A stretch of 57,153 bases of DNA from Reclinomonas americana ATCC 50394 (Eukaryota > Jakobida > Jakobea > Jakobida). The stretch lies in the NCBI GenBank assembly GCA_048213135.1, contig PS015023.1:30869-88021 (forward strand), written 5' to 3'. Below, one piece after another: positions 11,312 through 21,318 of the stretch; position 1 is the first letter of the stretch, and every line of letters begins with the position of its first letter. The translations under genes and the position numbers were made by a program. The notes beneath the pieces are model-generated. The model was not told the DNA's origin. It searched no databases and was given only the letters and a program-made list of their open reading frames with translations.

Positions 11312-12234
11312 TCTCTCTCTCTCTCTCTCAAAGAGACGCACGTGGAATGTCCATGAACTCCTCTTTTGAGATGTTGCCGTTGCCTTTAGAGAGACACAGA
11401 CAGAATGAGACTATACAGACTGCTGCAAATGAGAAATGGCACAAGCAAGAAAGGTGAGAACCATCCTTGTCAAGCTTCTGGAAGCGCTTGTACCTGAGAA
11501 CGCAAAACGTGTGAGTGAGTCAGTGAGAGAGACAGAGATTGTGAGAAAAGATCTGATATTTACGCAACAATCGCTTGACCTGAGGGCGATAAACGGAAAT
11601 GAGATTGATGTGAGTGATGAGTGAGCGTAAGAGGGAGAGTGAGAGAGAGAGAGAGTATGAGTGTGTGCGAGAGAGAGAGAGTGCGTGTCTGTGTGAGTGT
11701 AAGTGAGACTGTGTGAGCGATCATGTAAGATGAAATCATATGCTTGTTGTTGTCAACACAGTGCATGAATCTTGCGTGTGAGTGCTTTTGTGTGTCAGAG
11801 AGAGCGAGAGAGAGAGTGTGTGTGTGAGTGCGTGTCAGAGAGTTTGTGCGATCTTGTGCTGTCATGTGAATGTGTGATGACCTCACGCGCTTGCTGTTGT
11901 CAACAAAGAGCATGCGTGTGTGTGCTTGTGTGTGTGCCTCTGTGCGCCTGTGTGTGTGTGAGAGAGCGTGATGTCCCGTTGCACTCTCACTCACACGCAC
12001 GTGCACGCACACACTTGCGCGCGGCTGTTTGCGGTGACAAGCAGTGTGTACGCATACGCACCTCCTTGTGTGAAAAGTTGGTGGAGCGTTGAAGCTCCTC
12101 AATCTTCACAACGCACACGCACATAAACATAAACTATTATGAGCATCTCCAAAGAGCGACAGTTTGCTCTCAGACTCGTTGTGTGTGTGTGTGCGCACCT
12201 CCTCCAGCTTCAGTGACGTGTTGTTGGCACCCAT
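9620..12234 (-). CDS. CNB1: Calcineurin regulatory subunit B (10 exons, about 177 aa)
   Basis: Exons: 12199-12234, 12062-12103, 11569-11579, 11462-11493, 11342-11383, 11142-11203, 10674-10749, 10506-10609, 10390-10438, 9620-9699. The protein starts [12 protein letters not shown], with Gly2 positioned for N-myristoylation. It carries four EF-hands with loops [36 protein letters not shown] and [12 protein letters not shown], and the calcineurin-B signatures [33 protein letters not shown] and [13 protein letters not shown]. The family is 170-177 residues long, so it is full length. The subunit binds the catalytic A chain of the Ca2+/calmodulin-dependent phosphatase calcineurin; no A subunit is in the window. 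Loop 2 has Glu where Gly is usual at position 6. Exon 3 is an 11-nt microexon (encodes V-K-R plus part of Leu), needed to restore the IKRLYKRF motif. Confidence 0.92.
9720..10388. repeat. GT-rich degenerate repeats in the last intron of calcineurin B
   Basis: Repeated TGTGTGTGCTGGTGCCTGTG-like blocks separated by CTCTCACTG-type segments fill the intron between the last two exons. On the coding strand this is CA/GA-rich. Confidence 0.7.
11237..11309. repeat. (AC)n microsatellite in a calcineurin B intron
   Basis: A pure CA/AC run of about 70 bp followed by (CT)n, between coding exons 5 and 6. Confidence 0.95.
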
Positions 12235-13119
12235 GGCTGCTGATTGTGTTGTTGCGCGGACGGAGTTGCCGTTGTGGGACGTGTGTGGGACTTGATTGGC
12301 CGCCGTGCTCGAATCGTTGTCTGCGTACATAAAAAGCGCACGCTCGTTGGTTGCAGTTCTCGAGGGTATCGCAGAGAGCTCCGGTGGATCCGGAGGCGTT
12401 CACTGAAGTGTGCTTGCATGTCCGGATTGAGCCGAATGCGGAAGCGATATCGACTGCTAGCGCTCGCAAGGTCGGCTCACATGCGGATGCATTCAAGCGC
12501 ACAAATTTGCATGTGCATCATCTTGAGGCTGGGCTTTTGTGGCTCCAGAAACGAATTTGAAATCGGCGATCGATCCACAGAGCTCGGAAAAGGTCGATCG
12601 ATCTTGGTCGGTCGCCGAAGGTGCCGTCGGTCGCAAAATCGAGTGCACTCGCAATCGGTGCCTGCTGACGATCCCTTTCTGCAGCAGCCACAACAACAAC
12701 TCCAGGGTGCATGCTCGCCTCATTCCCATAGTCGCGGCATTGAGTTCAACGAATTCGAATTCTGCCTCGATCGCGAAATAGTACTTATCGCAAAGAGCGA
12801 TCGTTTCCGCGCCTGTCAATGCAGGGGGCCCTGCCTTCTTTACAACTGAATCCTTCAGCAACGCTGCGTCTATGCGCGGTTGCAATCGAGTATCGATATC
12901 GAGTATCGATATCGTGACGTCGATCGATCGCGCGCGCGACGTCGACAGGTCGATCGCGAATTCGAATCCCCTTCGCAAGTCGATTCTCAGCCAATACAAC
13001 CTCCAAAGGCATCCACGCTTGACCCTCCAGCCACTCGATCCTGCCCTTTCCCGCACACACCCTTGAACACAAACACGAAAAACCAATCGACCGAAATTCT
13101 TGGCGGGAAATCGACGTCG
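12235..13119. promoter_or_regulatory. Divergent spacer between calcineurin B and PTRHD1, rich in ATCGAT/TCGA palindromes
   Basis: 885 bp with no convincing coding exon. It probably holds both promoters. TCGA-centred palindromes are dense: GTATCGATATCGAGTATCGA near 12890, CGTCGATCGATCGCGCGCGC near 12917, and GATCGATC near 12570 and 12595. Long open frames cross it on both strands but match nothing and are compositionally plain. Confidence 0.45.
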
Positions 13120-14038
13120 ATGCTCACTCACTCACTCGTCGTCGCTCGCGCCTTTCTCGCCTCGCCCTCACGCTCCCTGCTTCTCCTCCCACCCCGTCTC
13201 TCCCTCGCCCATCGCCACCGATCGGCACTGCTGTCACTCATGAGTGGCGGCGGCGAAGAAAACCATCAACACCACCACCTCACAGTGTCATCGCTGGCCA
13301 GTGGCTCCTCCTCGTCCTCCAACCCCTCATCACCAACTGCTTCCCCAGGCGGCAGCTCATGTTGCGTGCACGTACACACACGCAACAAAGTGAGGCTGTG
13401 TGTTCGTAAATAGGTACACTGTCTTCTTCTTCTTCTTCGTCGCTCACTCTCATCTACACAACAGCAGCGAGTGAAGTCGAGGGCGATCCTCTTGTCCAGT
13501 TCATCGTCATGCGAAGAGATCTCGAAAAGGTGATTGAGGAACCATCACATCATCATCGCTCTCTCTTTCTGACATCTTTTGCCTCACAGGAGATGCACTG
13601 GCCAACGGGCGCACTCATCTCACAAGCGTGTCACGGTGAGGTGTCCCTTCCATTCTCACTCTCACTCACTCACTCTCCCACTCTGCGCTCACCAATGGAA
13701 CAGCCTGCGTGTCGATCATATGGACGACGGCGACCGATGAGCAAACGGCGCACTACGTTCACGATCGTATGCACAAGGTGGTGAAGGAGGTCAAGGACGA
13801 GAAGGCTCTGCTGGAGTGCTCCAGACACTTGGAGACATCGGGTGTTGTTCACAAGTTGTGGGTGCGTCTAGATGTCTCCAGCCGCAGCACTCTTTCTCTC
13901 TTTCTCTCTCTCCTGCTCAAGCCTGCGCGCTGCGTGCAGATTGAGATGCCGGAGAACATTCCCACGTGTATCGCCACCAAACCCTACCCGCATAGCTTCC
14001 TTTTCCCGCTCTTCAAGAAGCTGCGTCTTTACAAGTAA
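13120..14038 (+). CDS. PTRHD1: PTRHD1-type peptidyl-tRNA hydrolase-fold protein (5 exons, about 202 aa)
   Basis: Exons 13120-13360, 13465-13529, 13590-13635, 13704-13861, 13940-14038. The C-terminal about 120 residues carry the PTRHD1 pattern: DPLVQFIVMRRDL, WPTGALISQACHA, RMHKVVKEVKDE and IEMPENIPTCIATKPYP, ending KKLRLYK. PTRHD1 is a small relative of archaeal/eukaryotic type 2 peptidyl-tRNA hydrolases. Human PTRHD1 is 140 residues, and the surplus here is N-terminal: an Arg/Leu/Ser-rich, acid-free stretch (MLTHSLVVARAFLASPSRSL) that looks like a mitochondrial presequence, followed by a His/Ser/Pro linker. An in-frame ATG at 13240 could give a shorter form without the presequence, so dual targeting is possible. 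Exon 1 uses the unusual donor GTTGCG; exon 2 may begin at 13465 or 13468. The gene converges with the PIGZ gene. Confidence 0.87.
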
Positions 14039-14249
14039 ACCTCACCAGTGTACATACACGCGCCACGATTGGCTTTGCCTCCTGATAGAGAAGATGACTG
14101 TTGGAGAGGAGTAATTGTGAGTTCTGTATTCTGTTGATGATAGGCGGATGTGTTTCAATTGTTTTTTGCTATTCTTCCTCCATCACTATACCGACGAACG
14201 TCTATGAATATGGCGGTCGCCCTCCGCCTGTACTGCGTTTTCATGTACG

Positions 14250-16293
14250 TTACAACAAGTGTCTGTCGACGGTGCACTCGTTGACGACCAGGCGCCAGTC
14301 TCTCCACTCGGCACTGGGGTGCTCGCCGGAAAAGTGCAGCCAGCCGCGACCCTGCGGTTGGCAGGTGCCGAGCGGGCGCATCTCGTGCAGGCTGCAGTTG
14401 CGGGCCACGTGTGGCGGAGCGACGATCCACACGTGTTCTGGCGGTTCGGGAGCGGGGTCGTCGAAAATGAGCCGTAGCAGTGCTCGTTGTGCCTCGGCGC
14501 ACGAGTGCACCTCCATGAGCCACTCGACCGGTGCACCGCTGTCGCCCTGCGCCAGCGCGCGCGGCAGCAGGTACGTGCCAATGAGTAGCACGGGTTCGCG
14601 CGGATGCTCTGCCATGGCGCGCGCCACAGGCACCACGCCGGCTTGGTGGATGCCGCCCCAGAAGATGAGCAGGCCGGCGTTGAAAATCAGCCACACGACC
14701 ACCAGCCAGCGCGAGGGTGGCGCGTGCGGACAGGCCACCACCACCACCGGCGCCAGCAGCGGCAGCAGGAAGCGTGGCTCTTGATGTGGCGCCACAGACA
14801 GCAGCAGCATACCGCACACCACAATCTGCGCAGAGAGGCGTACGGCGTCGAGGGGCGAGGTGAGTGCACGCCACAGGCGCCAGTATAGCACAATCGCCAA
14901 GGGACCTGCACAGAAGGAGAGAGAGAGAAGGAGAGTGAGCGACTGGGAAGCTGGCGGCAGCACGCGTTGCTCGAGACCGTAGAGCATGGGCATGTTGACG
15001 AGGGCGTGTAAGAAGCGCGGATTGAGTCCGTGCCGTGCCAAGTTGGCCGGGTCCAAGTTGTACAGCAGATTGTTGAGTGGAGTGAGCACCAGGCGGAATC
15101 CCATCGAGGTGCGGAAGAACCACGAGTCGATCGCCACAATGCTCAACGCCGTCCACGCAGCCGCCAGCAGCCATGGCACAATGGCGAATCCTGCACCGCA
15201 AGGCGTCACGAAAATAAAATTGACCGAGGCGCAGAGAAGGGCCAACCCCAACCTGTGTAACGTGCTCGTCGCACCAAGTGCACCAGGAGTGGCAGCGCAA
15301 AGAACACAAACGAGAAACGCGTGAACACGGCAAACGAGAAGAGAGCGCCCAGCGCCACACTGCTGGTCACACTCTGCGTCACACCAATGAGACCACCGAA
15401 GAAAACGACACACAATCGCTCTCTTTTCTCTCTCACCTGCTTCGACGCGAGTGCCGCGCGCAGCAAGAGACACAAGCAGAGCGTCTCAATGCCGTTGGAG
15501 AACGAGCGCGTGAGCAGCGTCAGCGTCGCCCACGACGAGGCCACCAGCAGCGCGGCCCACGGTCGCTGCGCCGGCGTGCACAATCGACGCACAGTGTCGT
15601 CTGTGCCCACCAACAACACGTGAGCAACGTCACAGATACACACAACCACACCGCGGCAGCGCACCGACAACAAACGAGGAGAGCAGGAAGAGCAGGCGAG
15701 AGGCCACCAGCACCGCAGTTGTCGTGTTCACTCGAATGGAAATGAGCAGCATGATCGCAAAAAGAGAGCGAAACAACCAGTCGCTTACCCGACACGCCAG
15801 TGACAGCCTGCACAAGTGGATCCACGAATTCCTGCAGCACATACAACGGAACACCCGCAAAGATCGCTCTGCGCACGCACGAATGTTCCGATCAGAAGGG
15901 GGGAAAAAAGGAATCGCGCTTTTTTTCTCTTTCTCTGTTGGTTATCATCGACAACTCAACGGTGGAACAATCGATCGCGCGGGCGTGTGTCTCGCCTGGA
16001 ACTCCCACGCCACAAAGCGACGTCGACCAGTCGATTGTGGCGCGACAATCTCCACGCTTTGCATGAACTCATCGGCGTGAACGTAGCCCGGTAGCAACAC
16101 GCACGCACTCAACGCACGCACGCACACACAAGTCAGCCAACCAAACACAGAGATCGCTTTCGACGTCGCCACGGCGGCGCGCTCACCAGCGAAGAGCGTA
16201 CAGCGCAACGAGAATCACACGCGCGACGTTGCTTCTCCTGTGCGATGGTGAAGGCAAAGCAGCGCCGTTGCCGTTGACAGCAGCGTGTTTCAT
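14250..16293 (-). CDS. PIGZ: GPI mannosyltransferase 4 (PIG-Z/SMP3 type, GT22 family; 7 exons, about 541 aa)
   Basis: Exons: 16187-16293, 15961-16107, 15789-15868, 15665-15730, 15437-15600, 15253-15373, 14250-15190. GT22 landmarks appear in order: the luminal acidic motif GYVHADEFMQS after the first membrane helix, AWEFQARHTPARSIVPP, LLTRSFSNGIET, the SMP3/PIG-Z block TPLNNLLYNLDPANLARHGL, and HQEPRFLLPL late in the protein. The remainder is hydrophobic helices. These ER mannosyltransferases use dolichol-phosphate mannose; PIG-Z adds a fourth, side-branch mannose to GPI precursors. The LLYNLDPANLA-HG block separates it from PIG-B, ALG9 and ALG12. The length suits the family. The C-terminal exon is one long frame that includes a CT-rich patch resembling an intron acceptor, but removing it would break frame. 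The start is the first ATG in frame with the first helix. Confidence 0.88.
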
Positions 16294-16395
16294 CGCTTGC
16301 GCGGTGAAAAAATCAATGAATGAGCGGACGTCCTCGCTGCGTCCCGCGCAACTGTCCACGCACCCTTTTCCACGCAGTGTGTGTGTGCTCTCATC
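16294..16395. promoter_or_regulatory. 102-bp divergent spacer (PIGZ / TMEM184-B)
   Basis: The two start codons face away from each other across 102 bp. No TATA-like element is obvious. Both promoters must lie here or in the first exons. Confidence 0.45.
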
Positions 16396-16996
16396 ATGCA
16401 GACACATGAGCTTGCATGGTTGATTGCTGGTGCGCGCTCTCTCTTTCATTCTCTCTGTCTTTGTGTGTGCAATGAATGCATTGACCCCTTACTGTGTCAT
16501 GACTCTCTCACAGGCATCTTTGCGTTTTCCGCCTTGTGCATCTCTCTGTATGAGATTGTGTTGCACTTTCGAGTGAGTGATTGTGTTGACTTTTTGTGAT
16601 TGATTGCGTTGTTGCTTTGTCATTGATTTCATTGTGTGTTTTTGTAGCATTATTATCGGCCACATCAGCAGATTTATGTTGTGCGCATTCTGTTGTTGGT
16701 GCCTGTGTATGCTGGTGAGTGGGAGGTGAGAGGGAGAGAGAGAGAGAGAGGAGGGGAGGGGAGGAGAGTAGGAAGGGGAGGGAGGGAGGGAGGGAGGGGG
16801 AATAGAGAAGGAACTGACAGTTTGTCTCTCCTTGTCTGTCTGTCTGTTTCTCCTTCTCTCGTAATTGTGGGGAGCCAGACTGTGTGTGTGTGAGAGAGAG
16901 AGAGGCTGAGCAGCCGCCGAACAGCCGAGTCCCTTCATGAAGTCTTCTCTCAGAGGCCTGCAGCGACTGTCTTGCAACGCAACATTGTTGCTCTGT

Positions 16997-17056
<60 letters not shown>

Positions 17057-19490
17057 CTATTTATCTTTTCTTTCGCTTGCTCTCTTTCTGTCTCTCTGTC
17101 TGTTTCTCCTTCTCTCGTGGATGTGCACACCCAGGAAAGGTTCGGTAGCCCGTTGTGAAGTCTCCTCACTGAAGGTAGCAGCGACTGTTTTGTCTACATC
17201 CTGCTCGCAACACTGTCACTCTGTCTCTCTCCCTCCTGAACGCGTACAGAGCAGAGCAACTGAGTCTGTTCGTGAAGGCTGTCCCTCTTTATCTTGCTTT
17301 CTCTCATCCAGACAGGGTGAGGTTGAGCAGCCACAGAGCAGTTGAGCTCCGTCAGTCTCTTTCTCTCTCTCAATCTCTCTGCCTCCTGAACGCGTACAGA
17401 GCAGAGCAACTGAGTCTGTTCGTGCAGGCTCCTCACTTGAAGATGGTTCGCAATAGCGTTGCTCTGATTTCGTCTCTCTTTCTCTAGCTGTCTCTCATCC
17501 AGACAGGGTGAGGTTGAGCAGTTGTAGAGCAGTTATGCCCCGTCAGTCTCTCCCTCTCCCTCTCTCAATCTCTTCTTCAAATCTATACGTCCTTCCCTGC
17601 AATCTCGCTTTGTGTTTTGTCGCCGTGGACTCCTCCGACATTTTTTCTATATTGCCCCCGTGCCATTGCTCTGTATTCTGTTGATGTGAACTCGTTGCGG
17701 TATTGAGAGGCTTCCAGTCACTGGGAGAGAGAGATCGCTGTACCTGTACTCATTGAAGACAGCTTGATGGTTGTTTGTTGGTGAACGAATTGCTGTTGTT
17801 GTTGAGTTTTCTCCGCAGCGGCGATTTTCTCCCTACCTATCTCTCTTCGCGATCTGCCCCCTCTCCCCCTGTGCTCTCCTCACCGCCTCCCCCTTCTGCC
17901 TCACCCACAGTCGACTCATGGTTCGGCGCACGATTCATCGACGCCTCCGTGTACCTGGATCTCATCCGCGATGCAGTTCCGCTTTACCCCCCTCTTCTCC
18001 TCCATCTCTCCGTTTCACCCCCACTAATTGCGCCGACTAATTGCAGTACGAGAGCTTCGTGCTGTGGTCCTTCATGCAATTGTGCATCAGCCTCGTCGGC
18101 GGTGAGCGCAAGCTCATCCGGATATTACTGAAGAAGGAACCCATTCGCTACGTGTTCCCGTTTTGCTGCTGGCGAACCAAGCTGGATGTGTTGCGTGCAC
18201 CGCCACTTCTCACGCTTCATCCTGTATTCTCACTGCGCGACTGTGCAGGCAATGGTTCACGCGAACTAAGGTACTGTCGTCGTCCACGTCACTCGCAAAT
18301 CATTATCACTAAACCTTCTCCTCAATGCACAGCGATGGGTCCTGCAGTTCATGCTCGTCAAGCCGGCCTGTGTTTCGTGCTCCTCTTCCTCTCTGTGTGC
18401 CTCCCCGACGTGTCCTCTCTCTCTCACCCGATGAGTGCATCAGGCCGTGCTGGCGTGCATTTTGCAAGTGTTTGGCGTGTACGGCGACGGCAACTTTACC
18501 ATGACCAACGGCTACACGTACATTACCATCATTGACAACACCAGCATTACGGTTGGTGGTGGTGGCGAGAGAGAGACACAACAAGACGAAAGAGAGGGAA
18601 GAGAGAGAGAGAAAGAAAGACAGAAAGAAAGAAAAGAGAAGAAAGAAANNNNNNNNNNNNNNNNNNNNNNNNNNNNNNNNNNNNNNNNNNNNNNNNNNNN
18701 NNNNNNNNNNNNNNNNNNNNNNNNNNNNNNNNNNNNNNNNNNNNNNNNNNNNNNNNNNNNNNNNNNNNNNNNNNNNNNNNNNNNNNNNNNNNNNNNNNNN
18801 NNNNNNNNNNNNNNNNNNNNNNNNNNNNNNNNNNNNNNNNNNNNNNNNNNNNNNNNNNNNNNNNNNNNNNNNNNNNNNNNNNNNNNNNNNNNNNNNNNNN
18901 NNNNNNNNNNNNNNNNNNNNNNNNNNNNNNNNNNNNNNNNNNNNNNNNNNNNNNNNNNNNNNNNNNNNNNNNNNNNNNNNNNNNNNNNNNNNNNNNNNNN
19001 NNNNNNNNNNNNNNNNNNNNNNNNNNNNNNNNNNNNNNNNNNNNNNNNNNNNNNNNNNNNNNNNNNNNNNNNNNNNNNNNNNNNNNNNNNNNNNNNNNNN
19101 NNNNNNNNNNNNNNNNNNNNNNNNNNNNNNNNNNNNNNNNNNNNNNNNNNNNNNNNNNNNNNNNNNNNNNNNNNNNNNNNNNNNNNNNNNNNNNNNNNNN
19201 NNNNNNNNNNNNNNNNNNNNNNNNNNNNNNNNNNNNNNNNNNNNNNNNNNNNNNNNNNNNNNNNNNNNNNNNNNNNNNNNNNNNNNNNNNNNNNNNNNNN
19301 NNNNNNNNNNNNNNNNNNNNNNNNNNNNNNNNNNNNNNNNNNNNNNNNNNNNNNNNGAGAGAGAGAGAGAGAGAGACAGAGAAGACTGGAGGGAGAACAA
19401 CACGGAAGAGATTTGAAGAGGTTCGAGAACAGTCAGAGCGCCCTTGACTCTTGACCAGGGGTGAATCATGTTAACCAACCTCGACCATCC

Positions 19491-19521
<31 letters not shown>

Positions 19522-20915
19522 ATGAGACGACTTGAAGGAGAACAACACGGAAGAGATTTGAAGAGATTCGAGAACAGTCAGAGCGCCCTTGACTCTTGAC
19601 CAGGAGTGAATCATGTCGACAATCTCGACCATCCAGAGAAAGAGAGAGACAGAGACAGAGCCAGAGACAGAGTGAGAATGAGATGACTGGAGGGAGACCA
19701 ACGCGGGAGAGATTTGCAGACATTTGAGAATAATCAGCAGAGCGCTCTTGACTCTTGACCGTGGGTGCATCAGAGATATGCAGACATTGGTGAATCATGA
19801 GTGCCAACCTCCCTCCCCCCTCGGCCCCTCCCCCTCGTCCCCTCCCCCTTCCCCCTTCTCCGACCGTGCAGATCTCGATGTACTACCTGATCATGTTCTA
19901 CGAAGCCGTCAAGGACATCAAGTCACTCCGCCGATTCCGCCCGCTGCTCATGTTCATCTGCATCAAGGTGAGAGCGATCTCGTGGAGTGTGTGCGCGCCG
20001 AGGCCCATACTGATGCAAATTTACGCAGATTGTCATTTTCTTCTCATTCTGGTGCGTTCTCGATATCTTCTTATCACCGAAAGAGTGCCCACTCATCAGC
20101 ATTGTGTGAACAGGCAAGGAGTGCTGGTGAGTCTGCTCGTCAAGTGGGGCGCCTTGCAAGACGTGGGCACGTGGACGACCGATCACATTGCCGCCGGTCT
20201 CCTCAACTTTTGTGTGTGCCTCGAGGTGCGGTGCAACAGTTCACTGGCGCGGTTGTGCTTTCTCTCAATCAACAGTGCGCAGGCCTATGTGATTTCGGTC
20301 TCCCACATTTACGCCTTCTCGCACCTGCCATTCCGACGCATGGCCGAGGCCCGCAACGAGACGCGCCCCGTCATGCAACTCGGTTGCGTCTCTCACTCTC
20401 CCCCACACTTGCTGCTCTTCGTCGCCTTACACGCTGTCGCCAGGCAAAATGGTCAAGGAGGTGCTGCGCACCAACGACATTATCGACGACGTGCGCATGA
20501 CCTACAGCAGTCGCGCAAAAGACGTGTGGAGCAGCGATGGATACCAGCAGGTACGCCGTGCCTGCACGCAAGCGCATCACAAGTGCACTGTTTGCAGCCT
20601 CTCATCCCCTCGCAACCCCAGGGCGACGACGAGGCCGCAGTCGGCGGCACCGGTGGCAGCTCGCCAGGCTCGGCCTCGGGTCGAGTTACGCCACCCTCAC
20701 ACCTTCTCTTTCCCCCACCCCCATCCTTACCCTCGGCATTGCAGCGCAAGAAGCGACGGCCATCCTCCGCTACCGGCTCGCAAGCCGGCGACAGCGATGC
20801 CGGCGACGGCCTCGAAGCTGTCGACTCGGGCGATCTGAGTCCAATCTCCAGTGTCGGCGGGTCCGGAGCTCCCCACGTAGCCTCCTCGGCACCCGAATTG
20901 AGTTCACCCGTGTAA
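16396..20915 (+). CDS. TMEM184 / DUF300-family multi-pass membrane protein B (14 exons, about 430 aa)
   Basis: Exons: 16396-16429, 16514-16572, 16648-16714, 17911-17975, 18047-18189, 18249-18270, 18333-18371, 18444-18551, 19872-19967, 20029-20051, 20114-20225, 20283-20382, 20444-20550, 20598-20915. It follows the same motif order as paralogue A: QTHELAWLIAGIFAFSALCI helix, HYYRPHQQIYVVRILLLVP, DSWFGARFIDASVYLDLIRDAYE, FVLWSFMQLCISLVGGERK, FPFCCWRTKLD, FTRTKRWVLQF, QVFGVYGDGNFTMTNGYTYI, FYEAVKDIKSL, FFSFWQGVLVSLLVKWGAL, HIAAGLLNFCVCLE. The tail is Ser/Pro/Gly-rich with a KKRR patch. Two genes of one family flank the PTRHD1/PIGZ genes in opposite orientation, so the duplication is not a simple tandem. 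Intron positions are partly shared with A, for example after KL(N/D)V. The last exon contains an optional 60-nt GTTACG...TTGCAG segment that could be spliced without changing frame. Transport substrate unknown. Confidence 0.87.
17225..17525. repeat. Tandem repeats inside TMEM184-B intron 3
   Basis: CTGAACGCGTACAGAGCAGA followed by GCAACTGAGTCTGTTCGTG occurs near 17235 and 17387, and TCATCCAGACAGGGTGAGG near 17308 and 17495. The unit is about 150-190 bp. The rest of the 1.2-kb intron is CT/GA-rich. Confidence 0.75.
17741..17806 (+). repeat. Dispersed repeat copy (3' module only)
   Basis: CATTGAAGACAGCTTGATGG followed by TTGTTTGTTGGTGAACGAAT matches the 3' part of the elements at about 21080 and 44827. 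It lies inside TMEM184-B intron 3. Confidence 0.6.
18649..19356. other. Assembly gap (708 N) inside TMEM184-B intron 8
   Basis: Flanked on the left by GA/GAAA microsatellite and on the right by (GA)n and a minisatellite. Confidence 1.
19357..19800. repeat. Intronic minisatellite, about 120-150-bp unit, three copies
   Basis: Each unit contains GGAGGGAGA(A/C)CAACACGG, AGATTTGAAGAG(G/A)TTCGAGA and CCCTTGACTCTTGACCAGG, then a CTCGACCATCCAGAGA segment and (GA)n. Copies begin near 19378, 19520 and 19680, the last more divergent. The array abuts the gap and probably caused it. Confidence 0.8.
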
Positions 20916-21318
20916 ATATAATATATCGAAGTCTGGCCTATTCTCGAGATTGGATGTGCTGTGTACGATCGCTTCGCGTCTATGCAAGTGCATCAAATCC
21001 ACTGTCGGGGCTTCAAACAGGTCGAGAACTGCGATCTTCACAGCATACGTGGTACACAAGGAACCTGCTGCTGCCTCAAGACTGGTGTTTGTGTTGATAT
21101 TTTGGATATATATGGTTGTACTTGGTCATCAAGACAGCTGTCGCTTGTTTGGTGAATGAATTATTGTTGTTGAACAGAAGAAAACATGCCACTAACATCA
21201 AGACTGGTGTGTCTTGGATGATCAAGACATGCTTGGTGAGGTGACAAATCCCGATGAGACAAATATGCTCGCGATATCCAACTTCAATCACACACTCAAA
21301 ACAGACGCAGTGCATCTC
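20916..21318. other. Spacer between TMEM184-B and the secreted-protein gene, mostly dispersed repeat
   Basis: About 400 bp. After the TMEM184-B stop it contains a 38-bp module (21004-21041), the main dispersed repeat (21060-21175) and a further partial copy (about 21190-21240, GACTGGTGTGTCTTGGATGA). An ATG at 21214 is in frame with the downstream gene but lies in this partial repeat. Confidence 0.6.
21004..21175 (+). repeat. Dispersed repeat copy with 38-bp module in direct orientation
   Basis: Two parts. The first, 21004-21041, includes GTCGAGAACTGCGATCTTCA. The second, 21060-21175, includes GACTGGTGTTTGTGTTGATA and GACAGCTGTCGCTTGTTTGG. Both parts recur near 44754-44915, where the first part is inverted relative to the second. 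Confidence 0.65.

Noticed and set aside
12493-13131. Long minus-strand open frame across the calcineurin B/PTRHD1 spacer
   Set aside because: No family features, no splice context, and it overlaps PTRHD1 exon 1 antisense. Probably a chance frame in GC-rich palindromic sequence.
14920-15000. A 58-nt intron in the last PIGZ exon (GTGCTGCC...TGTGCAG)
   Set aside because: Removing it changes frame and destroys the downstream HQEPRFL region. The segment reads through as a hydrophobic helix.
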